This document shows, piece by piece, positions 56,116-64,000 of a stretch of 64,000 nucleotides of DNA. Numbering within the stretch: position 1 is the first letter of the stretch; each line of letters begins with the position of its first letter. The notes under the pieces are model-generated. The model saw nothing but the letters and a program-made list of their open reading frames with translations, had not been told where the DNA came from and did not search any database. Source of the DNA: RYN-230 sp963768945 (GTDB taxonomy: Bacteria; Actinomycetota; Actinomycetes; Streptosporangiales; Streptosporangiaceae); assembly GCA_963768945.1 (NCBI GenBank), contig CAVYJW010000008.1:1061191-1125190 (forward strand), written 5' to 3'. The position numbers were made by a program, and so were the translations under genes.

Positions 56116-56370
56116 CTAGCCAATTCTGTGCTGTCCGGGGATGACGGGCGGCTCGGAGAGGCCGCGCACCACGAGCCCGTCGCCATGGTCCCAGTGCAGC
56201 TCGGTGACGGCGACGGCCAGGCGGAGTCCGGCGAAGCGGTGCAGCAACGACCCGAGAGCGAGCTGGCCCTCGGCGCGTGCCAGCGGAGCGCCAAGACAGT
56301 GGCAGATGCCGTGCCCGAATGCGAGGTGATACGTATCAGCCCGGTCGATGAAGCGGGCCGGCGTGGGTCT
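56116..56370 (-). pseudogene. C-terminal fragment of a cytochrome P450
   Basis: The minus strand gives PARFIDRADTYHLAFGHGIC, HCLGAPLARAEGQLALGSLL and HRFAGLRLAVAVTELHWDHG. This contains the heme-cysteine motif FxxGxxxCxG and the last helix and strands. Nothing upstream matches a P450, so about 85% of the gene is missing. Confidence 0.8.
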
Positions 56371-56521
56371 TGCTTGCAGTGGTGGTCGTGGCGGCAGGCG
56401 GGGGTGTGGGTGCATTTGCATCAGCTGCCGATTGCCGGTGTCGCTGTGGTGAACCGCATTTAGGTCCTGGTCATGGGTTGATGGCGGCCATCGAGACGCG
56501 CATCTGGTCACGGCGGGTCTG

Positions 56522-57151
56522 CTAGGGCCGCGACGGCGTGGCCCGCGATATCAGCGCGGCGAACACCTCGGTCAGGTCGTGTGCTAGATCGGCGGCTTGG
56601 TCAAGGGTCGGTGTTTCGGTCGCAGCTTGCAGCGCGCCGTCCCGGACGAGGACGGACAGGCCGTGTGCGAGGGCCCAGCTCAGCAACGACAACGACGATG
56701 TGGCCGGAGACCCGTGTCCGCCGGGTGGGTCCATCTCCCCCAGGGCTGAGTTGAGCACCCCGATCGCCTCTGCTTCCGCGCGTAGCAACTCCGGATCTGC
56801 CGGATGCAGCTCGCCGGGACGGAACATAAGGTCGAACAGGGCCGGGTGGGCGAGGCTGAAATCGATGTAGGCGCGGCCGAGAGCTCCGAGCGGCTGCGTC
56901 ACCTCCGGTCTTGATGACGCGCGCACGGACCGCAGTGTCGTGGCGAGCATCGAGAACCCCTCGGCGGCGATAGCGGTGAGCAGGCCGGCCCGGTCGCCGA
57001 AGTGGTATTTAGGAGCCGCATGCGAGACGCCCGCGCGACGGGCGACCGCCCGAAGGCTGATCCCCGAGCTGCCGTGCTCGACCAGCTCGGCCCTCGCCGC
57101 GTCGAGGAGAGCGAGGCGCGCCCCGCGGGCGGAGGCGATTCCCGGGTCCAT
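56522..57151 (-). CDS. TetR-family regulator
   Basis: 209 residues. The helix-turn-helix is ALLDAARAELVEHGSSGISL, RAVARRAGVSHAAPKYHFGD (about 12-55). The effector domain (AYIDFSLAHPALFDLMFRPG) is of the WHG type. Two perfect palindromes lie between it and the divergent SnoaL-like gene, so self-repression and control of that gene are very likely. Confidence 0.92.
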   Translation of the reverse strand: MDPGIASARGARLALLDAARAELVEHGSSGISLRAVARRAGVSHAAPKYHFGDRAGLLTAIAAEGFSMLATTLRSVRASSRPEVTQPLGALGRAYIDFSLAHPALFDLMFRPGELHPADPELLRAEAEAIGVLNSALGEMDPPGGHGSPATSSLSLLSWALAHGLSVLVRDGALQAATETPTLDQAADLAHDLTEVFAALISRATPSRP

Positions 57152-57171
57152 CCGTGGAGTCTTGCCGACCC

Positions 57172-57226
57172 ACTTGACACTGTCAAGTAGCCGGGTTACT
57201 GTCGGTAGTGATTGACACTGTCAAGT
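57172..57226. promoter_or_regulatory. two TetR operators, TTGACA-C-TGTCAA
   Basis: ACTTGACACTGTCAAGT (57172-57188) is a perfect palindrome; ATTGACACTGTCAAGT (57211-57226) repeats its 13-base core. The centres are 38 bp apart, and both lie between the divergent TetR and SnoaL-like genes. Confidence 0.85.
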
Positions 57227-57329
57227 GCGAGAGGGCCAGAGACCGCGTGTCACAGCGCCTCACCTGGCCCGGGCCGCCCCCTCGTTCGCAGACTCCGCTC
57301 CACTGACTCACGAACGAAAGGACCCGGCC

Positions 57330-57782
57330 ATGTTCCGCACGGTCTTCGAGCGGCAAGCACGCAGAAGCTTCGAACTTGTCAACCAGCACGACTACGACAG
57401 CATCCTCGCTAGTGTCACACCGGACATCCACCACCGATTCAGCGGAGACCACGCCCTCGCAGGAGACCGCCACGACGCCGCGCACCTGCGCCTCTGGTTC
57501 GAGCGCCTTCACCGCCTCATGCCCGGACTCACCCTCACCGTCACCGATGTCTGGGTCATCGGCGGACTGCGAAGAACGACCGTCATCGTGAGGTGGAAAG
57601 CGGCGGCGGCACTCCTTGACGGCCTCCCCTACGACAACCACGGGGTGCACGTCATCCAGCTCCGAAACCGCAAGGTCACCAGCATCGAGGTGGACGAAGA
57701 CTCCCAGGCAGTCGCCCGCGCTCTGGAGCGTCAGGCCCGCTCAGGGCAGAGCGAGGCGCTAGCCGCCCCCATCACGAGTTGA
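57330..57782 (+). CDS. SnoaL-like (NTF2-fold) protein
   Basis: 150 residues; AAAGGA is seven bases before ATG. RRSFELVNQHDYDSILASVT, HHRFSGDHALAGDRHDAAHL and WFERLHRLMPGLTLTVTDVW fit SnoaL-like polyketide cyclase-related proteins, which are small cone-shaped folds with varied isomerase, hydrolase or binding roles. It is under the divergent TetR. Confidence 0.82.
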   Translation: MFRTVFERQARRSFELVNQHDYDSILASVTPDIHHRFSGDHALAGDRHDAAHLRLWFERLHRLMPGLTLTVTDVWVIGGLRRTTVIVRWKAAAALLDGLPYDNHGVHVIQLRNRKVTSIEVDEDSQAVARALERQARSGQSEALAAPITS

Positions 57783-58107
57783 TCACAGCACCGCGCCGCC
57801 TGACACTGCGACCGGCGCAAGAACGACAGCGAGCGGCATGCCGGCCGGCCCGCCAGCACACACCGATGAGCGCCTGCGGGGCATCGTGCGCCGGCGCCCC
57901 GGGGCCGGACCCGAAACTGACCGGCAGGAAGTCCGCCTCGAAACGCACGACGATCAAGCTGCTTCCAGCCCAGCCCGGGAAGCCAGCTGCCAAAGCTGTG
58001 TGCTTATCGCTAGCACGCGGGACTATGCCCGCATTCTCAGCTAGTTTCCAGGCTCGCTACTGGGCGCGCCCTGAGCGCGAGTCGCCCCCGCGACCTAGCA
58101 CTTAGCT
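57783..58107. other. gene-free stretch before the IS remnant
   Basis: Nothing recognised; short open frames only. It may include the left end of the IS element, but no terminal inverted repeat was identified. Confidence 0.35.
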
Positions 58108-58590
58108 ATGGGCCCTGCCCAGCGAGGCAGCCGCTCGCCGAAGCAATACCCGAGGGAGCTCCGCGAGCGGGCGGTGCGGCTGGTGGCCGAGCACCGTGGT
58201 GAGTATGAGACTGAGTACGCGGCGATCCGCTCGGTCGCGGCGAAGCTGGGGATCTCGACCGCGGAGACCTTGGGAAGTGGGTCCGCCAGGCCGGGGTCGA
58301 CGCCGGGCAGCGGCCGGGTGTGAGCAGCGAGGAGTCGGCTGAGATCAGGCGGCTGAAGCGGGAGAACGCCGAGCTGCGCCGGGCCAATGAGATCCTCAAG
58401 GGGGCGTCGGCTTTCTTTGCGGCCGAGCCCGGCCGGCCACAATCACGCTAGTGCGCTTCATCGCCGCGCACAGGCAGGTGTTTTGGCGTCGAGCCGATCT
58501 GCCCCGTGCTCACCGAGCACGGGGGGCCGATCATACCGAGCACCTATTACGCCGCCAGGTGCGGCCAGTGGCGCGACGGCGCCCCGGGCG
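58108..58590 (+). mobile_element. IS3-family element remnant (OrfA frameshifted, OrfB truncated)
   Basis: OrfA: YPRELRERAVRLVAEHRGEY, AAIRSVAAKLGISTAET, then one base is missing near 58270 and the frame continues RKWVRQAGVDAGQRPG and SAEIRRLKRENAELRRANEI with LKGASAFFAAE. OrfB starts VRFIAAHRQVF, has an extra T near 58486, and continues GVEPICPVLTEHGGPIIPST and YYAAR before similarity ends. The catalytic DDE domain is missing, so the element is dead. Confidence 0.85.
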
Positions 58591-58649
58591 GTCATCGCGA
58601 AGCGATTGCTTGGCACCAGGTTCAGCCGCTGGGCCATGCGGCGGCGCGG

Positions 58650-59132
58650 CTATTCGGTGATCTTTGTGAGAAACAGCCAGGCGCTGGCAACGCCGCTGGT
58701 CAGCGCGACCAGCACGGGCACGATCAGCACGTAAAGCCCGCCATGTACTCCGGACACGAGCAGGACGCCGGAGACGAGCAGCAAGATCGAAACGATCGTG
58801 GTGGGCGTGATCATCTCGAGAGTCTTCCTGATCGCCTGCGTGCTCGCGTCGGCCTTCGCGCGGCGGTCCAGGACGAACAGGCCACCTCCGGCGATCACGG
58901 CAAGTGCGGTCAGTTCGGCGCCGAGGGCTTCGGTGGCCTGTCCGGGTATGGCGATCAAGATCGCGGTCACTAGAACCGTCCCGAACAGGCTCAGTGTTTG
59001 CGCGGCCCGGTTTCTGAGCTCCTGGGAGCGGGCGATGAAGTCGATCCTGATGGAGACCGCGACAAACAGCAGGCCGATCAGCGAGGCGGCAGCGGTCCCG
59101 GCGACTTGGGCGAATGTGCTCCACGGGTTCAA
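58650..59132 (-). CDS. small integral membrane protein
   Basis: 160 residues from TTG 59132 (GAGGATC upstream). Four helices: QVAGTAAASLIGLLFVAVSI, GTVLVTAILIAIPG, LTALAVIAGGGLFVLDR and TIVSILLLVSGVLLVSG with a final pair. Related proteins are widespread and uncharacterised in actinomycetes. Confidence 0.65.
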   Translation of the reverse strand: MNPWSTFAQVAGTAAASLIGLLFVAVSIRIDFIARSQELRNRAAQTLSLFGTVLVTAILIAIPGQATEALGAELTALAVIAGGGLFVLDRRAKADASTQAIRKTLEMITPTTIVSILLLVSGVLLVSGVHGGLYVLIVPVLVALTSGVASAWLFLTKITE

Positions 59133-59189
59133 GCGATCCTCGATCTTGATGCGATGGACGCGAACTGCGGTCTCCGGCGGCGGGTCCGG

Positions 59190-60269
59190 TCAGAGAACTG
59201 CCGCTGCCGGTTTGCCCGTGGCGGCGCGACGGGCGAGGAGTGAGGTCCCGGTGATCGCGACGGTGATCGCGGTGACGATGTAGGCAGCGATGATGATCAG
59301 GTTGCCGGTGATGCCGTAGGAGCCGAAGTAGACGATGTGCCGCAGGGCCTGGACGCCGGCGCCGTTGGGCAGGGCGGGGCTGATCGCCCGCCAGAAGCCC
59401 GGTAGTAGCGCTGGCGGGTAGGCGCCGCCGGCGCTGGGGTTGCCCAGCACGACGAACAGGATGAGCGTGAGGCCGACGCCGAAGGTGCCGAGGAGGACCT
59501 GGAAGCCCATGGTGACGGCGGCGGCGCAGTAGACGATGAGGGCTCCGAGCGCTGAGATGGCGATGAGGTGGCCGGTGAGCGCACCGAGGACGGGCCCCAC
59601 GATGATGGCTCCGGCGAGTCCCGAGAGGATGGCGTAGGGGACGAGCACGATGAGGCGGATGATCGCCCGGCGGGTCGTGGCCGGTCGTGGCCGTGTGGCG
59701 ATGCCGAGCAGGGCGGCGACGAGGTAGCCACCGACCAGCCAGCCGACGACCAGATAGAAGCCCGACAGTCCCCGGGCGTCTCCCGGCTGGGCGGGGACGG
59801 CGTCGGTGACGGTCGCGTGGCGGTGCTGGGCGGCTTCGGTCTGGGCGATGACGTCCTGCACAGCGGTCGCTGTCGCTGCGCCGCCGCCCCCGGCGACGAG
59901 CAGTGCGTCTGTCGTGGCTCTGGGGTTGATGATCAGCAGCCCGCTGGTGGACCCGTGCCGCAGGAGTGTCCGGCCGATGGTCTCATCGGCGACGGCGGTG
60001 GCGTGTAGCGGCTGGCCGTGGATCGCGTTGAGTTCGCTGACGAGGTGGCCCGAGATCTGCGCGGGGGCGAGCACGGCGATCGGCACCCGGTGCGGGCTTG
60101 GGTGGTGAAAGGCGCCGACATAGGAGAGCACGAAGCCGGCCTGGATGAGCAGCACGGCGATCACCAGCAAGAACGTGCGCCGGTTGAACGCGTCCAGGAA
60201 TTCGGCGAGGAAGCGTTGCCGTGTGGCTGGCGCCGGCTGGGGCGGGGGTCGTGGGGGTGTCTGGGTCAT
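59190..60269 (-). CDS. ABC-2/DUF3533-like membrane protein
   Basis: 359 residues. A first helix (LLVIAVLLIQAGFVLSYVGA) is followed by a long extracellular domain (about 60-165) and five to six helices (FYLVVGWLVGGYLVAALLGI, IVLVPYAILSGLAGAIIVGP and others). This layout is typical of YhgE/Pip or DUF3533 exporters. It is divergent from a TetR gene with two operators between them, so drug or lipid export under TetR control is likely. Confidence 0.75.
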   Translation of the reverse strand: MTQTPPRPPPQPAPATRQRFLAEFLDAFNRRTFLLVIAVLLIQAGFVLSYVGAFHHPSPHRVPIAVLAPAQISGHLVSELNAIHGQPLHATAVADETIGRTLLRHGSTSGLLIINPRATTDALLVAGGGGAATATAVQDVIAQTEAAQHRHATVTDAVPAQPGDARGLSGFYLVVGWLVGGYLVAALLGIATRPRPATTRRAIIRLIVLVPYAILSGLAGAIIVGPVLGALTGHLIAISALGALIVYCAAAVTMGFQVLLGTFGVGLTLILFVVLGNPSAGGAYPPALLPGFWRAISPALPNGAGVQALRHIVYFGSYGITGNLIIIAAYIVTAITVAITGTSLLARRAATGKPAAAVL

Positions 60270-60297
60270 TGCCGGTCCTCTTTGTGGTCGGCCGACG

Positions 60298-60355
60298 TTG
60301 TTGTCCGCTGACTCTTCCGTTATAATACGTCAAAGTATCGGATACGTCAACGTAT
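60298..60355 (+). promoter_or_regulatory. consensus promoter overlapping two TetR operators
   Basis: TTGTTG (60298-60303), a 17-base spacer and TATAAT (60321-60326) form a strong -35/-10 pair for the plus-strand TetR gene. ATACGTCAAAGTAT (60325-60338) and ATACGTCAACGTAT (60342-60355; perfect six-base arms) overlap the -10 and start site, offset by 17 bp. Bound regulator would block transcription in both directions. Confidence 0.85.
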
Positions 60356-60370
60356 CGAAGGAGGGGGATC

Positions 60371-61036
60371 ATGACGCCTGAGCACACACCGAAGCGGTCA
60401 CCCAGCCAGCGGGCCCGCCGGGCGAAGCTCCGGGCCGACGGGACGCCAGCGCGGGTGACCCGGCGCCGGCCCGAAACCCGCGGCCGGCTCCTGGACGCCG
60501 CCTTCGGCGTTTTCGCGGCCCGCGGGTTCGGACGGGCAAGCATCGAGGAGGTGTGCGAGGCGGCGGGCTACACCCGTGGCGCGTTCTACTCAAACTTCGA
60601 CACCCTCGACGAGCTGTTCTTCGCCCTCTACACCGAGCGCAGCGAGCTGCTCGCCCACCAGGTCGCCGCCGGCCTGACCCTCCCCCCCAGCGACATCCCC
60701 GAACTCGTCGCACAAGCGGTCCAAGCGCTCATGGTGGACCGCGACTGGATCCTCGTCAGCACAGACTTCCGGCTCTACGCCGCCCGCAATCCCGAAGTCG
60801 CCGCCGCGCTCCGCGCCCACCGCAACAAACTTCGCGACGCGCTCGCAGCCTCACTGACCCCCGCGATCGACCGCTCCGGCCTGCCCGCGTCCCTGCAAAC
60901 CCCTGACGGACTCGCCCGGGCTGTCATGGCCATCCATGACGGCGCCACCACCGAACTGCTCCTCGACAACGACCCAGCCCGGTTCAGGTCCTGGCTCGCC
61001 GATCTGCTCACCGCGCTGCTTGAACACCCCGCCTGA
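60371..61036 (+). CDS. TetR-family regulator
   Basis: 221 residues; GAAGGAGG precedes ATG 60371. The helix-turn-helix is RGRLLDAAFGVFAARGFGRA and SIEEVCEAAGYTRGAFYSNF (about 38-78), the AcrR/TetR type. It represses itself and the divergent membrane gene through the operators described upstream. Confidence 0.93.
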   Translation: MTPEHTPKRSPSQRARRAKLRADGTPARVTRRRPETRGRLLDAAFGVFAARGFGRASIEEVCEAAGYTRGAFYSNFDTLDELFFALYTERSELLAHQVAAGLTLPPSDIPELVAQAVQALMVDRDWILVSTDFRLYAARNPEVAAALRAHRNKLRDALAASLTPAIDRSGLPASLQTPDGLARAVMAIHDGATTELLLDNDPARFRSWLADLLTALLEHPA

Positions 61037-61511
61037 CACGGACCTCCACACCGGCCAAGCACCCGACGCCCATGATGCCCGCGCGTCGTTAAGTGTCCTG
61101 CTACCGGCAGACAGGATTCCCCGGCTTTAGCGCTCCACGTAAGGGCACTGTGCGGATGTGGTGTACCCAGTCCCCGCAACCCGCCGCGAAGCGCAAAATT
61201 TCCAAGACTTTTCCCGGCCGGGCGCATCAGGCTTCGCCCTGGCCTGCTGGCTCACGCTGGTACCGGCGCACCACAGACCCGACAGCGAAAATAGACCAAC
61301 AGGTCTCATCTGGGGTGAGGCGGGAGCCTTCGTCTGACTGGCAGCCAGACGACGACCCATCAGGGATGATTCTGCCGCGAAATGTACATTTCTGTTGGGG
61401 TATGTGTTTAGAGCCAGGCTGCCTGGGTATTTCGCGTCGGCGTGTCGGCGGTTCCCGCTCGCGCAGGCGCCGCCGGCGTATCACGTCTTGGCGCACCGGA
61501 GAGGGAACCTC
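61037..61511. other. intergenic stretch before the secreted protein
   Basis: No gene recognised; an A/T-rich patch at 61375-61410 may contain the promoter of the secreted glycosidase-like gene. Confidence 0.35.
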
Positions 61512-64000
61512 ATGGTCAGCTGGCGTATGCGCACATCCCTGGCGATCCTGGCCGCAGCCGCGGTCGGCCTGCTGTCGGCGGGCACGGCGAGCGCCGGCAC
61601 GCAGACGGTGCAGACAGCGGGCAGCGCCCGGCAGCGGACGGCACGCTGGCCGCCGCGGCATCGGCCGTCCCCGGGGCGAGCGCGGCCCCGACCATCACCG
61701 CCACCTCACAGCTGTCCGAACGCCGGTTCGTCGCCGCGGGCACCGATGCCTACGTGGTCGGGGTGGAGGACGGCACGTTCCCGCCGATCGGCTGGCACAC
61801 CACCGGCCAGATGGGCGGGGTGTGGACCCCGCCGGTCAAGCTGCTCGACGGGCTGTGGTTCGGGCTGTCGGGAAGCTGGCTGGATTCGGCCACCACCTAC
61901 ACCAGCGGGCCCGGTTTCGTCCGGCTCACCTTCCCGGTGACCGACGGCCTGCAGCCGACCCTGACCGAATTCGCCCCGGACGGGCTGTCGGCCGTGCTGT
62001 TCGGCCTCACCCTGGTCCCGGTGAACGGGAGCGCCGCCACCGTGGCCGTGACCGCCGACGCGCACAGCGAGGTGAGCGCGGCCTATCCCTGGGCATCGAC
62101 CACGCCCACCTGGGACCAGTTCAACCACCAGAACACCGTCTCGGCGGCCAACGGCGTCATCACGTTCAACCAGGAGCAGACCCCGTGGTACGCCGAGGTA
62201 GGGGCGGCCACCGCACCGTCCGGCACCGCCACCGGATCCGGTTACTGGGGGCCCACCTCGGCCAGCGACCAGGCCGTGTTCGGCACCAAGGGCGAAGGCG
62301 GCCAGCTGACCTGGAACCTGGCCGTGCCGGCGGCCGGGCGCACGCTGTGGCTGGGGGTGTCCGGCTCGCAGAACGGGCCGGCGGACGCCGGCCAGGCGCT
62401 GCAGGCCGCCCTGGCCAACCCGGCCGGGCTGCTGCAGAGCAAGATCGCCGAACGGGACGGCGTGGCCGCCCAGACTAACCTGCAGGTCCCGGACTCCGGC
62501 GTCCAGCAGGCGCTGCTGTGGAGCAAGCTCAACCTGGCCGACCTGAGCCGGACGATCGCCGACGCCGCCATCAGGGACACCCAGGCGGGCACGGTGTACC
62601 CGGCCCCGCTGGCCACCGTGCCCAGCCTGTCCGCCATCGACGCCGCCTACCCCGACTACGCCGAGTTCTTCGGCACCGACGGCGCCTACAGCAGCTACGG
62701 CCTGGCCGTCAGCGGGCAGTGGCAGACGGCCGTCAACTGGCTGAACGCCATCCGCACGGTGTCGGAAATCGTCAACGGCAGCACCGGGAAGGTGGTCCAC
62801 GAGATCAGCTCCACCGGCGCGGTCTACTACGGCGACACCACCGAGCCCGGGGACATCAACGAGACCGCCCAGTTCGCCATCGCCGCCGACCTGACCTGGC
62901 GCTGGTCGGGCGACAACGCGGTCCTGGCCGACAACTACAAGTTCATCGACGAGGGTGAGCACTACCTGGCCAGCCTGGCCACCGGCCCGGGCGGCCTGTG
63001 GCCGGTCGGCGACGGCATCGTGGAGAACTCCTCCCTCGGCGGTGAGGCGCTCGACGTAGCCTCCGAGACCATCCAGGCCCTGGCCGCGCTGCACGACATG
63101 GCCGTGGCCATGCACGACACCGCCACCGCCAGCTGGGCCGCCCAGCGGGAGCAGGCCATGCTCGAGGCGTTCGGCCAGTGGTGGATCGCCAGCCAGCACC
63201 TGTACGCGGACTCGATCTGCACGGCCGCCTCAGCCGGCACCAGCTGCACCGCGGCGGGCCAGCAGCTCCAGCAGCGCTGGTGGACCAGCGTCGCCCCGAT
63301 GGAGCAGGACATCGCCCCGGTCCCCGACGCCGACGCCGCGCTCGGCCAGCTGGAGACGCCGACCTTCACCGGGTCGTGCGGCCTGTACGTGGACGGCGTG
63401 GGCGGCCCCAGCGGCACCAGCGGCCAGACCTGCTACCTGGTCAACACCGGGGCCCTGGCCGTGGGTGAGGCCAACTACGGCCGCCTGCCGCAGGCCGTCA
63501 CCGACATGGACAAGATCGCCAGCCAGCTCACCGTGGAGATGCCCGGCTCGCTGCCGGAACTGGCCGCCAGCGCCCAGTACAACCCGTTCGAGGCGTTCAC
63601 CAGCCGGGCCAACGTGATGCAGGCCTGGTCCGGCTACGGCCTGCTGTGGACCGTGGTCAACGACCTGCTGGGCGTCACCCCCGACGCCCCGGCCGGCTCG
63701 GTCGCCGTGGTCCCCGAGGTCCCGTCCTCCTGGCCGGTCATGTCGGTCGGCAACCTGCACGTCGGCGCCAGCACGCTGGCCGAGACCGCCAGCCGCCACG
63801 GCGCCGCTTACCGCACCGAGGTGACCGGCGCGCAGGGCCTGGCCCTGACCATCGGCACGGTGCTGGCGGCGGGCGCGACGGTGCACTCGGTCACCCTGAA
63901 CGGCGCGCCACGTGGCCTACCAGCTGGTGACCACGCACCGCGGCACCGCGGTCGAGGTCTCGGTGCCCCATCCCGCCGCCGACGAAGTGCTCGCCGTGCA
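61512..64000 (+). pseudogene. secreted six-hairpin-glycosidase-like protein, two frame breaks, 3' end cut by window
   Basis: ATG 61512 (AGGGAACC upstream) opens a signal peptide (MRTSLAILAAAAVGLLSAGT then ASA). The frame changes near 61620-61640, and the mature protein then runs uninterrupted to about 63905: SQLSERRFVAAGTDAYVVGV, IGWHTTGQMGGVWTPPVKLL (beta-sandwich), LLWSKLNLADLSRT, YPDYAEFFGTDGAYSSYGLA, DEGEHYLASLATGPGGLWPV and LDVASETIQALAALHDMAVA (helical toroid). A second change near 63907 restores VAYQLVTTHRGTAVEVSVP in another frame. The long open frame on the opposite strand is a shadow. Family assignment is by architecture only; exact specificity unknown. Frame breaks may be real or assembly errors. 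Confidence 0.6.

Noticed and set aside
58255..58290. Programmed -1 frameshift site in IS3 OrfA
   Set aside because: The shift occurs within OrfA far before the OrfA/OrfB junction and OrfB is truncated, so it is decay.
61706..63199. 497-codon minus-strand frame
   Set aside because: Shadow of the secreted glycosidase-like gene; the plus strand has signal peptide, tryptophan-rich core and natural composition.
1..64000. tRNA genes, rRNA genes, CRISPR arrays
   Set aside because: None were recognised by eye; a covariance-model search would be needed to exclude tRNAs fully.

Overview
The window is a GC-rich chromosomal segment from a soil-type actinomycete. This is supported by GTG/TTG starts with AGGAGG-type ribosome sites, an F420-type nitroreductase (Ddn family), an MmpL-type RND exporter, an XRE-DUF5753 regulator, a PatA-like mycolipid acyltransferase, a GNAT-first Pat-type lysine acetyltransferase and many TetR/MarR regulators. 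No species can be named. I saw no rRNA, tRNA or CRISPR array.

Layout. 0-5 kb: an AMP-forming acyl-CoA synthetase followed by a GNAT/NDP-forming acyl-CoA synthetase fusion (probable enzyme and its lysine acetyltransferase), a Ddn-type nitroreductase, and a DoxX membrane protein behind an operator that resembles the YodB box. 5-9 kb: an uncharacterised protein and two multiply frameshifted pseudogenes. 9-13 kb: M20 dipeptidase, a 2-oxoglutarate/Fe(II) amino-acid-hydroxylase-like gene with a strong terminator, an XRE-DUF5753 regulator and a four-copy 14-bp repeat. 14-27.3 kb: a degraded accessory island holding helicase, regulator, methyltransferase, SDR and ScoMcrA-head fragments together with apparently intact small modules (HEPN/MNT, phosphotransferase, NUDIX, VapBC, nucleotidyltransferase, AbrB/RelE) and a large RecB-like nuclease/helicase whose frame is broken inside the nuclease motif.

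27.5-36.5 kb: MarR/SDR/VOC, HipBA, then an HxlR-controlled catabolic cluster (tautomerase, a remnant aldehyde dehydrogenase start, beta-keto acid cleavage enzyme, enoyl-CoA hydratase, type III CoA transferase, TetR). 36.6-46.5 kb: cell-envelope genes (DUF998, PatA-like acyltransferase, fatty acid desaturase, MmpL exporter, GT39 glycosyltransferase), DUF488, an orphan HicB and a flavoprotein of the lipoamide dehydrogenase fold lacking both redox cysteines. 47-55.5 kb: glucose dehydrogenase plus GH63-type glucosidase, then a four-gene soluble diiron monooxygenase in the order small subunit, coupling protein, large subunit, reductase, which is the order of the actinobacterial alkene/ethene monooxygenases (amoABCD/etnABCD). 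A 13-bp stem sits before the reductase gene. 55.5-64 kb: VOC protein, P450 fragment, two TetR regulators each with a pair of palindromic operators, a broken IS3, membrane genes, and a secreted six-hairpin-glycosidase-like protein with two frame breaks, cut by the window end.

Frame breaks are unusually frequent. Some genes are clearly decayed, but a few breaks lie in otherwise well-preserved genes and GC tracts and could be assembly errors.
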